DNA of 54,526 bases from assembly GCA_913031575.1 (NCBI GenBank), contig CAJWEV010000010.1:1-54526 (forward strand), read 5' to 3'. Shown piece by piece: positions 35,692-44,072 of the stretch (the first letter of the stretch is position 1; each line of letters opens with the position of its first letter). The translations under genes and the position numbers were made by a program. The notes under the pieces are model-generated. The model had not been told where the DNA came from. It ran no database searches and was given only the letters and a program-made list of their open reading frames with translations. Source of the stretch: an uncultured Halieaceae bacterium (GTDB lineage: Bacteria > Pseudomonadota > Gammaproteobacteria > Pseudomonadales > Halieaceae).

Positions 35692-36561
35692 ATGGCAATG
35701 ACAGTCGCTTTTTTAGATGACGAGTTCGTTCCCCTGGAGGAAGCGAAAATATCGCCGATGGACCGAGGCTTTTTATTCGGAGATGGCATCTACGAGGTGA
35801 TTCCCTCTCACGGTGGAAAATTGATTGGCCTTGATCTTCACCTCGCACGACTCGAGAACGGACTCAATGAGATTGGAATCAAGATACCCTGGAGTCGCGA
35901 TCAGCTAACCAATATTTTCACAGAGCTCATGGAGAGAAACGGTAACGGGAACCTGGGCGTCTATCTTCAGATTACTAGGGGTGTCACAATGAAACGGAAT
36001 CATGCTTTTCCGGCGAATACCCCGCCTACACTTTTCGCCTACACATTTGATATTCCCGCGCCTTCATCGGGAGACCCTGGCAAAGTGACACATTGGAAGG
36101 TAACGACACGCCAGGACCTGCGTTGGCAGCGCTGTCACCTCAAGACCACATCGTTGCTAGGCAACGTTTTGCACATGATGGAAGCTGTCGATGAGGGTGA
36201 AAGTGAAATCCTACTTTTCGATGCGAATAATCGACTGACTGAAGCCGCAGCCTGTAACGTCTTCGTTGTCCACAATAACGAGGTCAAAACCCCGCCTCTG
36301 GACCAACATAAGCTGGCTGGTGTCACCCGTGATATGGCGCTCCACATACTTCGAGTACACAGCTCGCTAAACGTGCGCGAAATTCAGATCACTAAAGAGG
36401 AAGTACTCTCCGCTGACGAAGTTTGGTTAAGCAGCTCAACTAAAGAACTAGCACCCGTTGTGAGTATTGATGGCCAACTGGTTGGCGATGGCGTCCCCGG
36501 ACCGGTTTGGGTGCAAGCCCAGAGTTTATTTGATCAGCATCGCTTCGATCACTTCGAATGA
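35692..36561 (+). CDS. Class IV aminotransferase, probable D-amino-acid transaminase
   Basis: Fold-type IV PLP enzyme of 289 residues. The opening FLDDEFVPLEEAKISPMDRGFLFGDGIYEV is typical. The PLP lysine lies in RWQRCHLKTTSLLGNVL, closest to D-alanine transaminases, and EAAACNVFVV and KLAGVTRDMAL bind PLP phosphate. AAGGA precedes the ATG. It overlaps alr by four bases, so the pair is translationally coupled and would interconvert L-Ala, D-Ala and other D-amino acids such as D-glutamate. A branched-chain aminotransferase is the alternative, judged less likely. Confidence 0.85.
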   Translation: MAMTVAFLDDEFVPLEEAKISPMDRGFLFGDGIYEVIPSHGGKLIGLDLHLARLENGLNEIGIKIPWSRDQLTNIFTELMERNGNGNLGVYLQITRGVTMKRNHAFPANTPPTLFAYTFDIPAPSSGDPGKVTHWKVTTRQDLRWQRCHLKTTSLLGNVLHMMEAVDEGESEILLFDANNRLTEAAACNVFVVHNNEVKTPPLDQHKLAGVTRDMALHILRVHSSLNVREIQITKEEVLSADEVWLSSSTKELAPVVSIDGQLVGDGVPGPVWVQAQSLFDQHRFDHFE

Positions 36562-37640
36562 GCCGACCAACACAATTCACCATTGACCTGCAGGCGCTTT
36601 GCGAAAACGCAAGGACGCTAAAAAGGCTTGCCGGCCCCCGAAGTACAATGGCTGTAGTCAAGGCCGACGCTTATGGACATGGCGCAGTGCCCTGCGCGAA
36701 GGCCCTCGCTCCGCTAGTTGATGCGTTTGCAGTGGCCATCGGAGAAGAGGCGATAGCACTCCGCGAGGCAGGTATTAACTTGCCTATCCTTGTCTTACAA
36801 GGACCCCATTCCCGTCAGGAGGCACAAGTCATGTCCTCAGCCGGATTGTGGCCTGCCATATCGAGTGAACGCCAAATTGACTGGCTTGAGCAATCAGGTG
36901 TTCAGTTCGAACGGGTTTGGATGAAATGCGATACCGGCATGCATCGACTGGGCTTCATGCCCCATGAGATTGCATCTGCTCGGTCTCGTCTCACAACTCA
37001 CAGCGCTAATGACATCGTTCTGATGAGCCACTTTGCCGATGCTGAAACGCCTGACTCAAGGTTAACCGAGCGACAGCTGACACGCTGGCATGAGGTGAGC
37101 GACGCCTCATCATCTGGTAGTTTCTCAAATTCAGCTGCAACAACAGGGCAAATTGCAACGCGGGAAAACTGGATACGACTTGGCTATTCTCTATACGGAG
37201 GCTCCTTGGTTGCCTTACCTGAGAAGTTTTCACTCAAACCCGTAATGCAGTTTGAGTCCCGTATTGCCAGTGTTCGATGGATCGACGTTGGTGAAAGTAT
37301 TGGCTACGGCGGTCGGTGGGTGGCGCGCAGGCGCTCGCGCATCGCAACCATCCCAGTGGGCTATGGCGACGGCTATCCGCGAGCCGCTCGCGATGGAACC
37401 CCGATTGGCACGCAGGAAGGAATCGTGCTCTTAGCCGGTAAGGTCTCGATGGATATGATCACAGCTGATATCACCGACCTCCCAGTACTGAATTTTGGGA
37501 GTCCCGTAACGCTGTGGGGAAACTCGCCTAGCATTGACGAGGTTGCAGGACACTGTGACTCGATTGGCTACGAACTTTGCACTCGGATAACTCAGCGTGC
37601 GCCGCGCAGGTTTCATCACGTAACTAGCGACCGACACTGA
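36558..37640 (+). CDS. alr: Alanine racemase
   Basis: PLP enzyme interconverting L- and D-alanine; 360 residues. PLP Lys is in AVVKADAYGHGA at the N-terminus. MKCDTGMHRLGF, RLGYSLYGG and the C-terminal catalytic Tyr region ESIGYGGRWVARRRSRIAT, followed by VSMDMITADIT, complete the family picture. The ATG overlaps the stop of the aminotransferase. Whether it serves peptidoglycan synthesis or D-alanine use depends on whether other racemases exist in the genome. Confidence 0.94.
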   Translation: MSRPTQFTIDLQALCENARTLKRLAGPRSTMAVVKADAYGHGAVPCAKALAPLVDAFAVAIGEEAIALREAGINLPILVLQGPHSRQEAQVMSSAGLWPAISSERQIDWLEQSGVQFERVWMKCDTGMHRLGFMPHEIASARSRLTTHSANDIVLMSHFADAETPDSRLTERQLTRWHEVSDASSSGSFSNSAATTGQIATRENWIRLGYSLYGGSLVALPEKFSLKPVMQFESRIASVRWIDVGESIGYGGRWVARRRSRIATIPVGYGDGYPRAARDGTPIGTQEGIVLLAGKVSMDMITADITDLPVLNFGSPVTLWGNSPSIDEVAGHCDSIGYELCTRITQRAPRRFHHVTSDRH

Positions 37641-37707
37641 CCCCGCAGTGAGTTTGAATTATGCTTCAGACATCTCGCCATCACAGACTGCAAAGTGACG
37701 TATCACA

Positions 37708-39243
37708 GTGAAGCTTGAACTCTCCGTGCTCCCAAATGACAAAGACACAGCGGCAGGGCCCATATTTGCGGCGATCGATATCGGGAGTAATTCGTTTCAC
37801 CTGATCGTGGCCCGCCTGGAGCACGGTGAAATTCGGCCCCTCCACGTTTTGGCTGAAAAGGTTCAGTTAGGCAAGGGCCTTAAAGATCATCGTCTAACAC
37901 CCGAGGCCATCGAGCGCGGCCTTGCCTGCTTGGAGCGCTTTCAACAGCTTTTGTCATCGGTTAAGCCCCATCAAGTGAGGGCGGTCGGTACAAATGCGCT
38001 GCGACAAGCTTGGAATCGCTGTGACTTTACTGAGCCAGCCGAGGCGATTTTGGGTACACCGGTTGACGTTATTTACGGCCGAGAAGAAGCTAGGCTCGTT
38101 TATCTCGGTGTCGCTCACACATTGTCAGATGATGAAAAAAGTCGCCTGGTGGTCGACATTGGTGGCGGCAGCACTGAGTTCATTTTAGGACAGCGCTTTG
38201 AACCCAAGCGATTGGAGAGCTTGCAGCTGGGATGCGTGAGCTACTCGGACACTTTTTTCCCCGATGGCAAGCTATCAAAACAAAGTTTTTGGGCAGCATA
38301 CGATCACGCGAGCCTGGAAGTTTCACATATTCGGCGCAACTTCAAACACAGCCACTGGACAGAGGCCGCAGGATCCTCCGGAACGCTTCAGGCAATTGAA
38401 CTTCTTATAACCACCGCCGGTTGGCGCTCTGAAGGCATAGACCCGAAATCGCTTAAAAAACTGCGTAAAACACTCTTGAAATTCGAATCAGTCGATGACA
38501 TCAATCTACCAGGCCTAAATGACCGGCGGCGCGGCGTAATTACGGCGGGTGTGGCTATCACCACAGCAATTTTTGACGTCTTAGGTGTCGAGGTCATGCG
38601 GACCTCTTCAGGAGCGCTTCGTGAGGGCGTGATTTACGATCTGATGGGACGCTCGAGGCACGAAGACGTTCGTGAGCGCACTATTCAGGCTATGCTTCAG
38701 CGTTATTCAGTCGATCAGCCCACGGCGGAGACGGTAGGTAATTACGCCCGTCACTTAGCGGCACAAACAGCTTCCTCCTGGCGCCTATCTGATAACGACA
38801 TTGAGCTCTTGGTGTGGGCCGCAAGGCTTCACGAGGTCGGTGTCGCAATCTCCCAGAAACATTATAACCGACACTCGGCGTATCTCATTGAAAACTCAGA
38901 TATGCCGGGCTTCTCGCAGGGCGATCAGCTAACTATGAGTCGTTTGTTGCGTGGACATCGCGGAAAGCTGCCCTCTCATTTATTAGAGGACATACCAAGC
39001 AAAAAACGCGAGAGGCTTGCGCGAATGCTGGTTTTACTTCGGATGGCCGTGATCCTCAAGCACGCCGGGCCATCGACCATGCAGGCAGACTTCTCTGCGC
39101 GTGCCAAAGGTAATAAGTTAAGGGTGTACTTCCCAGCACAATGGCGAGCAGACTTCCCACTCACTATCTGGGAAATTTCAGAATCAAAGTCTGCGTTTGA
39201 GAAACTAGGGGTTAAAGTGAGGTTGACCAAAAACACCGACTAG
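37708..39243 (+). CDS. ppx: Exopolyphosphatase (Ppx/GppA family)
   Basis: Hydrolyses polyphosphate chains or pppGpp; 511 residues. N-terminal ASKHA fold: phosphate loop 1 FAAIDIGSNSFHLIVARL, second loop VVDIGGGSTEFILG, and catalytic segment REEARLVYLG. A C-terminal HD-like domain follows from about residue 320 (WAARLHEVGVAISQKHYNRH). The length fits Ppx. The start is GTG with no clear ribosome binding site. It stands alone downstream of alr, converging on amtB. Confidence 0.93.
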   Translation: MKLELSVLPNDKDTAAGPIFAAIDIGSNSFHLIVARLEHGEIRPLHVLAEKVQLGKGLKDHRLTPEAIERGLACLERFQQLLSSVKPHQVRAVGTNALRQAWNRCDFTEPAEAILGTPVDVIYGREEARLVYLGVAHTLSDDEKSRLVVDIGGGSTEFILGQRFEPKRLESLQLGCVSYSDTFFPDGKLSKQSFWAAYDHASLEVSHIRRNFKHSHWTEAAGSSGTLQAIELLITTAGWRSEGIDPKSLKKLRKTLLKFESVDDINLPGLNDRRRGVITAGVAITTAIFDVLGVEVMRTSSGALREGVIYDLMGRSRHEDVRERTIQAMLQRYSVDQPTAETVGNYARHLAAQTASSWRLSDNDIELLVWAARLHEVGVAISQKHYNRHSAYLIENSDMPGFSQGDQLTMSRLLRGHRGKLPSHLLEDIPSKKRERLARMLVLLRMAVILKHAGPSTMQADFSARAKGNKLRVYFPAQWRADFPLTIWEISESKSAFEKLGVKVRLTKNTD

Positions 39244-39264
39244 TCCCACGCCCCACAATGAGAT

Positions 39265-40572
39265 TTAAAGGTCATAGCCACGCTCATCATGAAGCACGAG
39301 GTCGAGACCTTCTGTCTCTTCATCATCATCTACCCGTAAGCCAATGAGTTGATCTACCAGCTTCAGCAAAATCCAGCTTCCTGCCAAAGCAAACAGGAAG
39401 GTCACGACAACACCGAAGATCTGGATGTAAAGCTGTCCACCCATGGAAGAGACGCCATCTGAAAAACCATTGCCGCTAAAAATTCCTATAGACGGAGCAG
39501 CAAAGACGCCGATCATAATAGTGCCGAGCATGCCGCCGACACCGTGAACGGGGAATACGTCCAAGCTATCGTCGATCTTGAGTGTGTTCTTTAGAGTGAT
39601 TGTGGCGAAATAGCACACGACACCTGCCGTGAGACCAATAACAACGGCTGCCGCGGGCCCCACTGAACCCGAGGCTGGTGTGATGGTGCCCAATCCAGCA
39701 ACCATACCTGTGACAATACCTAGTACCGAGGGTTTGCCGTGACGAATCCACTCCATTGCCATCCAGGCTAGCGATCCACAGGCGGCGCTCAAATGCGTGA
39801 CCAACATGGCCATCGCTGCGCTGTTATCAGCAGCCAGTGCCGAACCCGCATTAAAGCCAAACCAGCCTACCCAGAGCATGCCTGCGCCCGTGACTGTCAT
39901 CGTAAGGTTATGCGGAGGCATCGCTGTTGCCCCAAAACCTTTACGCGAACCCATCATTACAGCAGCGACGAGAGCCGCAACACCCGCTGTAATATGGACA
40001 ACGGTGCCACCCGCGAAATCCTGTAGCCCCATGGAACCGAGCCACCCGCCGCCCCAAACCCAGTGGCAAACGGGCGCGTAAACCAAAAGCATCCAAGCTG
40101 CACTAAATAACATCATGGCAGAGAACTTCATCCGCTCCGCAAATCCACCAACGATCAACGCCGGCGTAATCACCGCAAAGGTCATTTGAAACATCACAAA
40201 CAATGTCTCAGGAATCCCGTTTCGCACACTATCGATCGATACATTTCCCAGGAAGAGGTTACCCATGTCGCCCATGTAAGGACCGGGCTCCACACCATCA
40301 GTGCCAAAGGCAATCGAATAACCGGCGACGAACCACAGCAGTGACATGAATCCGGTGATCGCGAAACACTGCATGAGGACAGATAGTACGTTTTTTGCGC
40401 GAACCAAACCGGCGTAGAATAAAGACAAGCCTGGAATAGTCATGAAAAGAACCAGTGCAGTTGCCGTTAACATCCATGCAGTATGACCCGTGTCTGCCGC
40501 AAAACTTGGTGCACTAAAGATCACTAGCGCGATCATCGACGGTACTCGAGCGCCTTTTACAAAATTCAACAC
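39265..40572 (-). CDS. amtB: Ammonium transporter AmtB
   Basis: Trimeric ammonium channel of 435 residues with a signal-type first segment (SMIALVIFSAPSFA) and 11 helices. The twin-His pore is seen in CHWVWGGGWLGSMG and VFPVHGVGGMLGTI, and the Phe gate region in MTIPGLSLFYAGLVRAKNVL. The start is GTG with a poor ribosome binding site. The usual partner glnK is not next to it; upstream lies a divergent phosphatase. A sigma-54-like promoter and a 13-base inverted repeat sit in the upstream spacer, consistent with nitrogen control. Confidence 0.95.
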   Translation of the reverse strand: MLNFVKGARVPSMIALVIFSAPSFAADTGHTAWMLTATALVLFMTIPGLSLFYAGLVRAKNVLSVLMQCFAITGFMSLLWFVAGYSIAFGTDGVEPGPYMGDMGNLFLGNVSIDSVRNGIPETLFVMFQMTFAVITPALIVGGFAERMKFSAMMLFSAAWMLLVYAPVCHWVWGGGWLGSMGLQDFAGGTVVHITAGVAALVAAVMMGSRKGFGATAMPPHNLTMTVTGAGMLWVGWFGFNAGSALAADNSAAMAMLVTHLSAACGSLAWMAMEWIRHGKPSVLGIVTGMVAGLGTITPASGSVGPAAAVVIGLTAGVVCYFATITLKNTLKIDDSLDVFPVHGVGGMLGTIMIGVFAAPSIGIFSGNGFSDGVSSMGGQLYIQIFGVVVTFLFALAGSWILLKLVDQLIGLRVDDDEETEGLDLVLHDERGYDL

Positions 40573-40587
40573 GATGAAAAAACCCTA

Positions 40588-40677
40588 GATAAAAACCCTG
40601 TCTCGCAGTTTGTCACAATGTCTGTAGGCTAGCGAGCTGCTTGCCTGAAAATCGTCTCGATCGTCAGGGTTTTTATC
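40588..40677. repeat. Perfect 13-base inverted repeat between amtB and the phosphatase
   Basis: GATAAAAACCCTG at 40588-40600 is exactly complementary to CAGGGTTTTTATC at 40665-40677, with 64 bases between. A third, partial copy (GATGAAAAAACCCT) covers 40573-40585. It may be a pair of operator half-sites or a long-range stem. Confidence 0.7.
40631..40646 (-). promoter_or_regulatory. Candidate sigma-54 promoter for amtB
   Basis: The minus strand reads AGGCAAGCAGCTCGCT, against the consensus TGGCACG-N4-TTGCW. The invariant GG and GC dinucleotides have the required 10-base spacing, and three consensus positions differ. It ends about 60 bases before the GTG start. Sigma-54 and NtrC control of amtB is common in Proteobacteria. 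Confidence 0.4.
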
Positions 40678-40741
40678 CAACTACATTGGGTTTATTCTGG
40701 GTATTGAATAACGATAACTTTTTCTAGTTGATAGGTGCCTC

Positions 40742-42103
40742 ATGCGTAAAATCGTGACCGTAGCAGTTACCCTAACTGCCATGGCTACACAGCCCGTAAT
40801 CGCAGATGAACGGGCTGTCATTCTCATCATCGGTGATGGATTTGACGATACACACGTCACCATGGGCCGGAATTATCTCAAGGGACACGCAGGACAATTA
40901 CTGCTCGACCAAATGCCCTTTCGGGGTGCTGTGCAGGTAGAGACGGTCGATAGCGAAGGAACGCCGATTTACGTCGCGGACTCAGCAAATACAGCGACAA
41001 CGCTATCGACGGGTGCCATCACGCAAATTGCAAGAATTGGGAAAAATGCAGCCGATGAGCCGGTAAAAACCGTACTCGAGTCTGCGGCAGCTAACGGCTA
41101 TAAGACGGGGATCGTCAGCACTGCATCTGTGACCGATGCATCACCCGCAGCGTTTGCTGCTCACGTCACGATTCGTGCTTGTGAAAACCCAGTGACGATT
41201 CGCGGTGGCGAAAAATACGGTGTGATGTTTGACGGCTGTCCCGAGGACCTGAGAGAAAATGGCGGCATGGGTTCTATTTCCGAGCAACTCGCTTTAGCTG
41301 ATGTTGACGTCATCCTCGGCGGTGGTATGGAGCATTTCGTCGCTCAGTATGAGTCGTATCCAACAGCGCTTGCGTTGGCTAAGGAACAAGGTGTGACTAT
41401 CTTGACCGAGCGTGATGCCCTCAAGCAGCAACACTCTGGTCGCGTTATCGGTCTATTTTCCGAAGACACCATGCCAGTGGCATGGCGCGGAACGGATGGT
41501 CGAATCGCCGAGTCCATTGAGCGCAGTTGGCTGAACTACATCCATCAAATGATCGGCTCCATCACTCAACCTGAGGTAATCGAGTGTGAAGCCAACCCGA
41601 CCTTCACAGAGATGCCCACCATGGAGACGATGACACGTTATGCCCTCGATCACTTGTCGCGCGATAACGATAAAGGCTTCTTCTTAACCATCGAGTCAGC
41701 CTCGATCGATAAGAAAGCTCACGAACGCGATGCTTGCGGTTCAATTGGGGAAATAAAACAACTAGAAGAAGCGCTAGCGGTTGTCATGGATTACGCGACT
41801 GAAAATCCCAATACTCTGATTTTGGTCACAGCTGACCACTCCCAAGCTGCTCAGATCGTGCCGGATCCCACCTTGTACACGTCTTTACCCATACCTGTAT
41901 TTAGTCCAGGAAAGGTGTCTCGCGTTGTGACGCCCGAAGGCAGTGTGATGCGAATTAACTACGCCACAAATAACATCCGCTCAGAGGAACACACAGGCGC
42001 CAACGTACCCCTATTTGCAAATATTGAGGGAAAATCAGTTTTGAGTCCTTTCATGCGTCAACGCGATATCTACGATGCGATGATGCGCTACCTGGAGCTG
42101 TAA
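40742..42103 (+). CDS. Alkaline phosphatase (PhoA superfamily), exported
   Basis: Periplasmic phosphomonoesterase of 453 residues. Signal peptide MRKIVTVAVTLTAMATQPVIA. Nucleophile loop VADSANTATTLSTG with Ser after Asp; metal ligands in ILIIGDGFDDTH (Asp), TIESASIDKKAHERD (Glu, Asp, His), LVTADHSQAAQ (Asp, His) and SEEHTGANVPLFA (His). It is likely used to scavenge phosphate from organic esters. It diverges from amtB over 169 bases that contain an inverted repeat. It is followed two bases later by an aldo/keto reductase, probably in one transcript. Confidence 0.9.
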   Translation: MRKIVTVAVTLTAMATQPVIADERAVILIIGDGFDDTHVTMGRNYLKGHAGQLLLDQMPFRGAVQVETVDSEGTPIYVADSANTATTLSTGAITQIARIGKNAADEPVKTVLESAAANGYKTGIVSTASVTDASPAAFAAHVTIRACENPVTIRGGEKYGVMFDGCPEDLRENGGMGSISEQLALADVDVILGGGMEHFVAQYESYPTALALAKEQGVTILTERDALKQQHSGRVIGLFSEDTMPVAWRGTDGRIAESIERSWLNYIHQMIGSITQPEVIECEANPTFTEMPTMETMTRYALDHLSRDNDKGFFLTIESASIDKKAHERDACGSIGEIKQLEEALAVVMDYATENPNTLILVTADHSQAAQIVPDPTLYTSLPIPVFSPGKVSRVVTPEGSVMRINYATNNIRSEEHTGANVPLFANIEGKSVLSPFMRQRDIYDAMMRYLEL

Positions 42104-42105
42104 AC

Positions 42106-43134
42106 ATGACGCTAAGAACAATTGCTGGCCGCGAGGTCTCTAAAATTTGCCTCGGCACCATGACCTGGGGTCAACAAAACACTGAGGCGGAAGCCCACGA
42201 GCAGATTTCCTATGCGATTGAGCGAGGCATCAACATGCTGGATGCGGCAGAGATGTACCCAGTTCCACCGCGCGCTGAAACTCAGGGTCGAACCGAAGCA
42301 TACATCGGCACGTGGTTTAAGAAGACTGGGCTTCGAGATAGCTATGTACTGGCCACAAAAGCAGCTGGACCTAATCCAGAGTTTCACTATTTGCGAGGTG
42401 GTCCGAAATTCACAAAAGATCAGCTCACTGAGGCGGTCAACGGCTCTTTGCGGCGACTTCAGACCGAGTGCATTGATCTCTACCAGCTACATTGGCCAGA
42501 CCGGTACACCAACTTTTTTGGTCAGCGGGGATACTTCCAAAAAGAACAACCCGAAACTCCAGTCGAGGAAACACTCCGAGCATTGGAGGACGTTGTTCAA
42601 TCAGGAAAAGTACGAGCCATCGGCCTCTCGAATGAAACGCCCTGGGGCACAATGAAGTTTCTGGAACTAGCAGATCGTGAGGGACTTCCGCGCGTCGAGA
42701 GCGTTCAGAACCCTTACAGTCTTTTGAATCGCACCTACGAAATTGCTATGGCGGAGGTGTCGCATAGGGAAGATGTTGGCTTACTTGCCTATTCACCACT
42801 GGGTATGGGTTTGCTAACCGGCAAATATCGCAACGGGGCCAAGCCCGAGGGTTCACGGATGGTGGTCTTTGAGCGTTTTACGCGCTACGAAAGTGCTGAG
42901 ACCTGGGAGGCAACGGAGCGTTATTTGAGGTTAGCTGATGATTGCGGCGTAAACCCAACTCACATGGCCTTGGCCTTTGTGAATACGCGCCCGTTCGTCA
43001 TATCCAACATCATAGGTGCGACGACCATGGAACAACTAAAAATGAACATCGACAGTCTAGATGTCGTTCTGAGTAAGGATGTCTTAAAGGCCATTGAAGC
43101 TGTACAGCAGACCATCCCGAATCCTGCTCCTTAA
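42106..43134 (+). CDS. Aldo/keto reductase (Tas-like)
   Basis: NADPH-dependent TIM-barrel oxidoreductase of 342 residues. Catalytic tetrad: Asp and Tyr in NMLDAAEMYPVPP, Lys in YVLATKAAG, His in LYQLHWPDR. LGTMTWGQQNTEAEAHEQ and the insert between strand 1 and helix 1 are typical of the Tas group. GGAG in the end of the phosphatase gene acts as ribosome binding site. The substrate is unknown. Pairing with a phosphatase is not an arrangement I recognise. Confidence 0.9.
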   Translation: MTLRTIAGREVSKICLGTMTWGQQNTEAEAHEQISYAIERGINMLDAAEMYPVPPRAETQGRTEAYIGTWFKKTGLRDSYVLATKAAGPNPEFHYLRGGPKFTKDQLTEAVNGSLRRLQTECIDLYQLHWPDRYTNFFGQRGYFQKEQPETPVEETLRALEDVVQSGKVRAIGLSNETPWGTMKFLELADREGLPRVESVQNPYSLLNRTYEIAMAEVSHREDVGLLAYSPLGMGLLTGKYRNGAKPEGSRMVVFERFTRYESAETWEATERYLRLADDCGVNPTHMALAFVNTRPFVISNIIGATTMEQLKMNIDSLDVVLSKDVLKAIEAVQQTIPNPAP

Positions 43135-43145
43135 TCATCGTAGCG

Positions 43146-44072
43146 TTACATATTAATCCAGCTATTGCGCGCGCGGACCCTAAATTGGGTCTCGCGCCAT
43201 CGCAGGATGACGCTATCGGGCAGAATCTTTACAACTGTAAACGGACCTACACGCTGTCGCTCGCTCAACGACTGACCGTTGAGAACCACCTCAGAGCGAC
43301 CGTTTGCCGAATACTTGTGCTCGCTGTAAATTAACGACGGTATTTGGTCTTTCGTCTGCTGCGACAGTGTTTCCAATAATGGCTCATCGCTTTCCACTAA
43401 CGCTTGTACGCCCAATTCCTTCTGCGCTTGAGCGAGAATCTCCGCGAAGTCGATCGCAGTAATGTCGTCACCGCCCTTCGACGCTTCCGATACCTCAGAC
43501 ATCTGATCAAGCGTATCGGCAACAACCTCTGTTTCCGCCTCAGAAATGGTTGACGAGTCGAGTGCAGCTTCAGCCTCCTCGTTCATCGCGGCGTAGAGCG
43601 ATGACAGCGCCTCTGCATTGAGCGCGCCAGTCTTTGTCGGTTGGGTCTCAGTCGGGATGACGATCGGTCGTATATCCCTCATGTCCTCATTTAATACCTT
43701 TGCACTTTTTTCTCGTATTGACGACGCCGAAACAGGTGTCGCAGACGCCCGAACCAGCTGCGACTCTGTGTCGGGCGATATATCCTTTAGTGATGCCGCT
43801 TGAGAACCACCACCCTTTATGTCGGCCGGTTCGTTTGTCGAAATATTGCCCTCAATGTCTGCTGGGGCGGATCCATAGTGATTGGTTAAAAACACTAGAG
43901 CCAAGACAGCAACCAGAACGCTAACAGCAGTCAATGCGACAGACGTAAGTCCCACCTTTTTCCAGGTTGACTCATCAGGTAACACGTGATGTTTGGTGTC
44001 GAGAGACGGAACAGACCCTCCCCTCTCAGGCGCCTCTCTGGAGCGCTTAATAGCATCAAGGATCATGGACAT
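43146..44072 (-). CDS. gspB: Type II secretion accessory protein GspB
   Basis: 308-residue inner-membrane protein: short cytoplasmic N-terminus MSMILDAIKRSRE, one transmembrane helix at about residues 42-65 (LTSVALTAVSVLVAVLALVF), an acidic linker, and the C-terminal GspB domain (VGPFTVVKILPDSVILRWRE). With GspA it helps assemble the outer-membrane secretin through peptidoglycan. Its start overlaps the gspA stop by one base, so translation is coupled. The remaining secretion genes are not in the window. Confidence 0.88.
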   Translation of the reverse strand: MSMILDAIKRSREAPERGGSVPSLDTKHHVLPDESTWKKVGLTSVALTAVSVLVAVLALVFLTNHYGSAPADIEGNISTNEPADIKGGGSQAASLKDISPDTESQLVRASATPVSASSIREKSAKVLNEDMRDIRPIVIPTETQPTKTGALNAEALSSLYAAMNEEAEAALDSSTISEAETEVVADTLDQMSEVSEASKGGDDITAIDFAEILAQAQKELGVQALVESDEPLLETLSQQTKDQIPSLIYSEHKYSANGRSEVVLNGQSLSERQRVGPFTVVKILPDSVILRWRETQFRVRARNSWINM

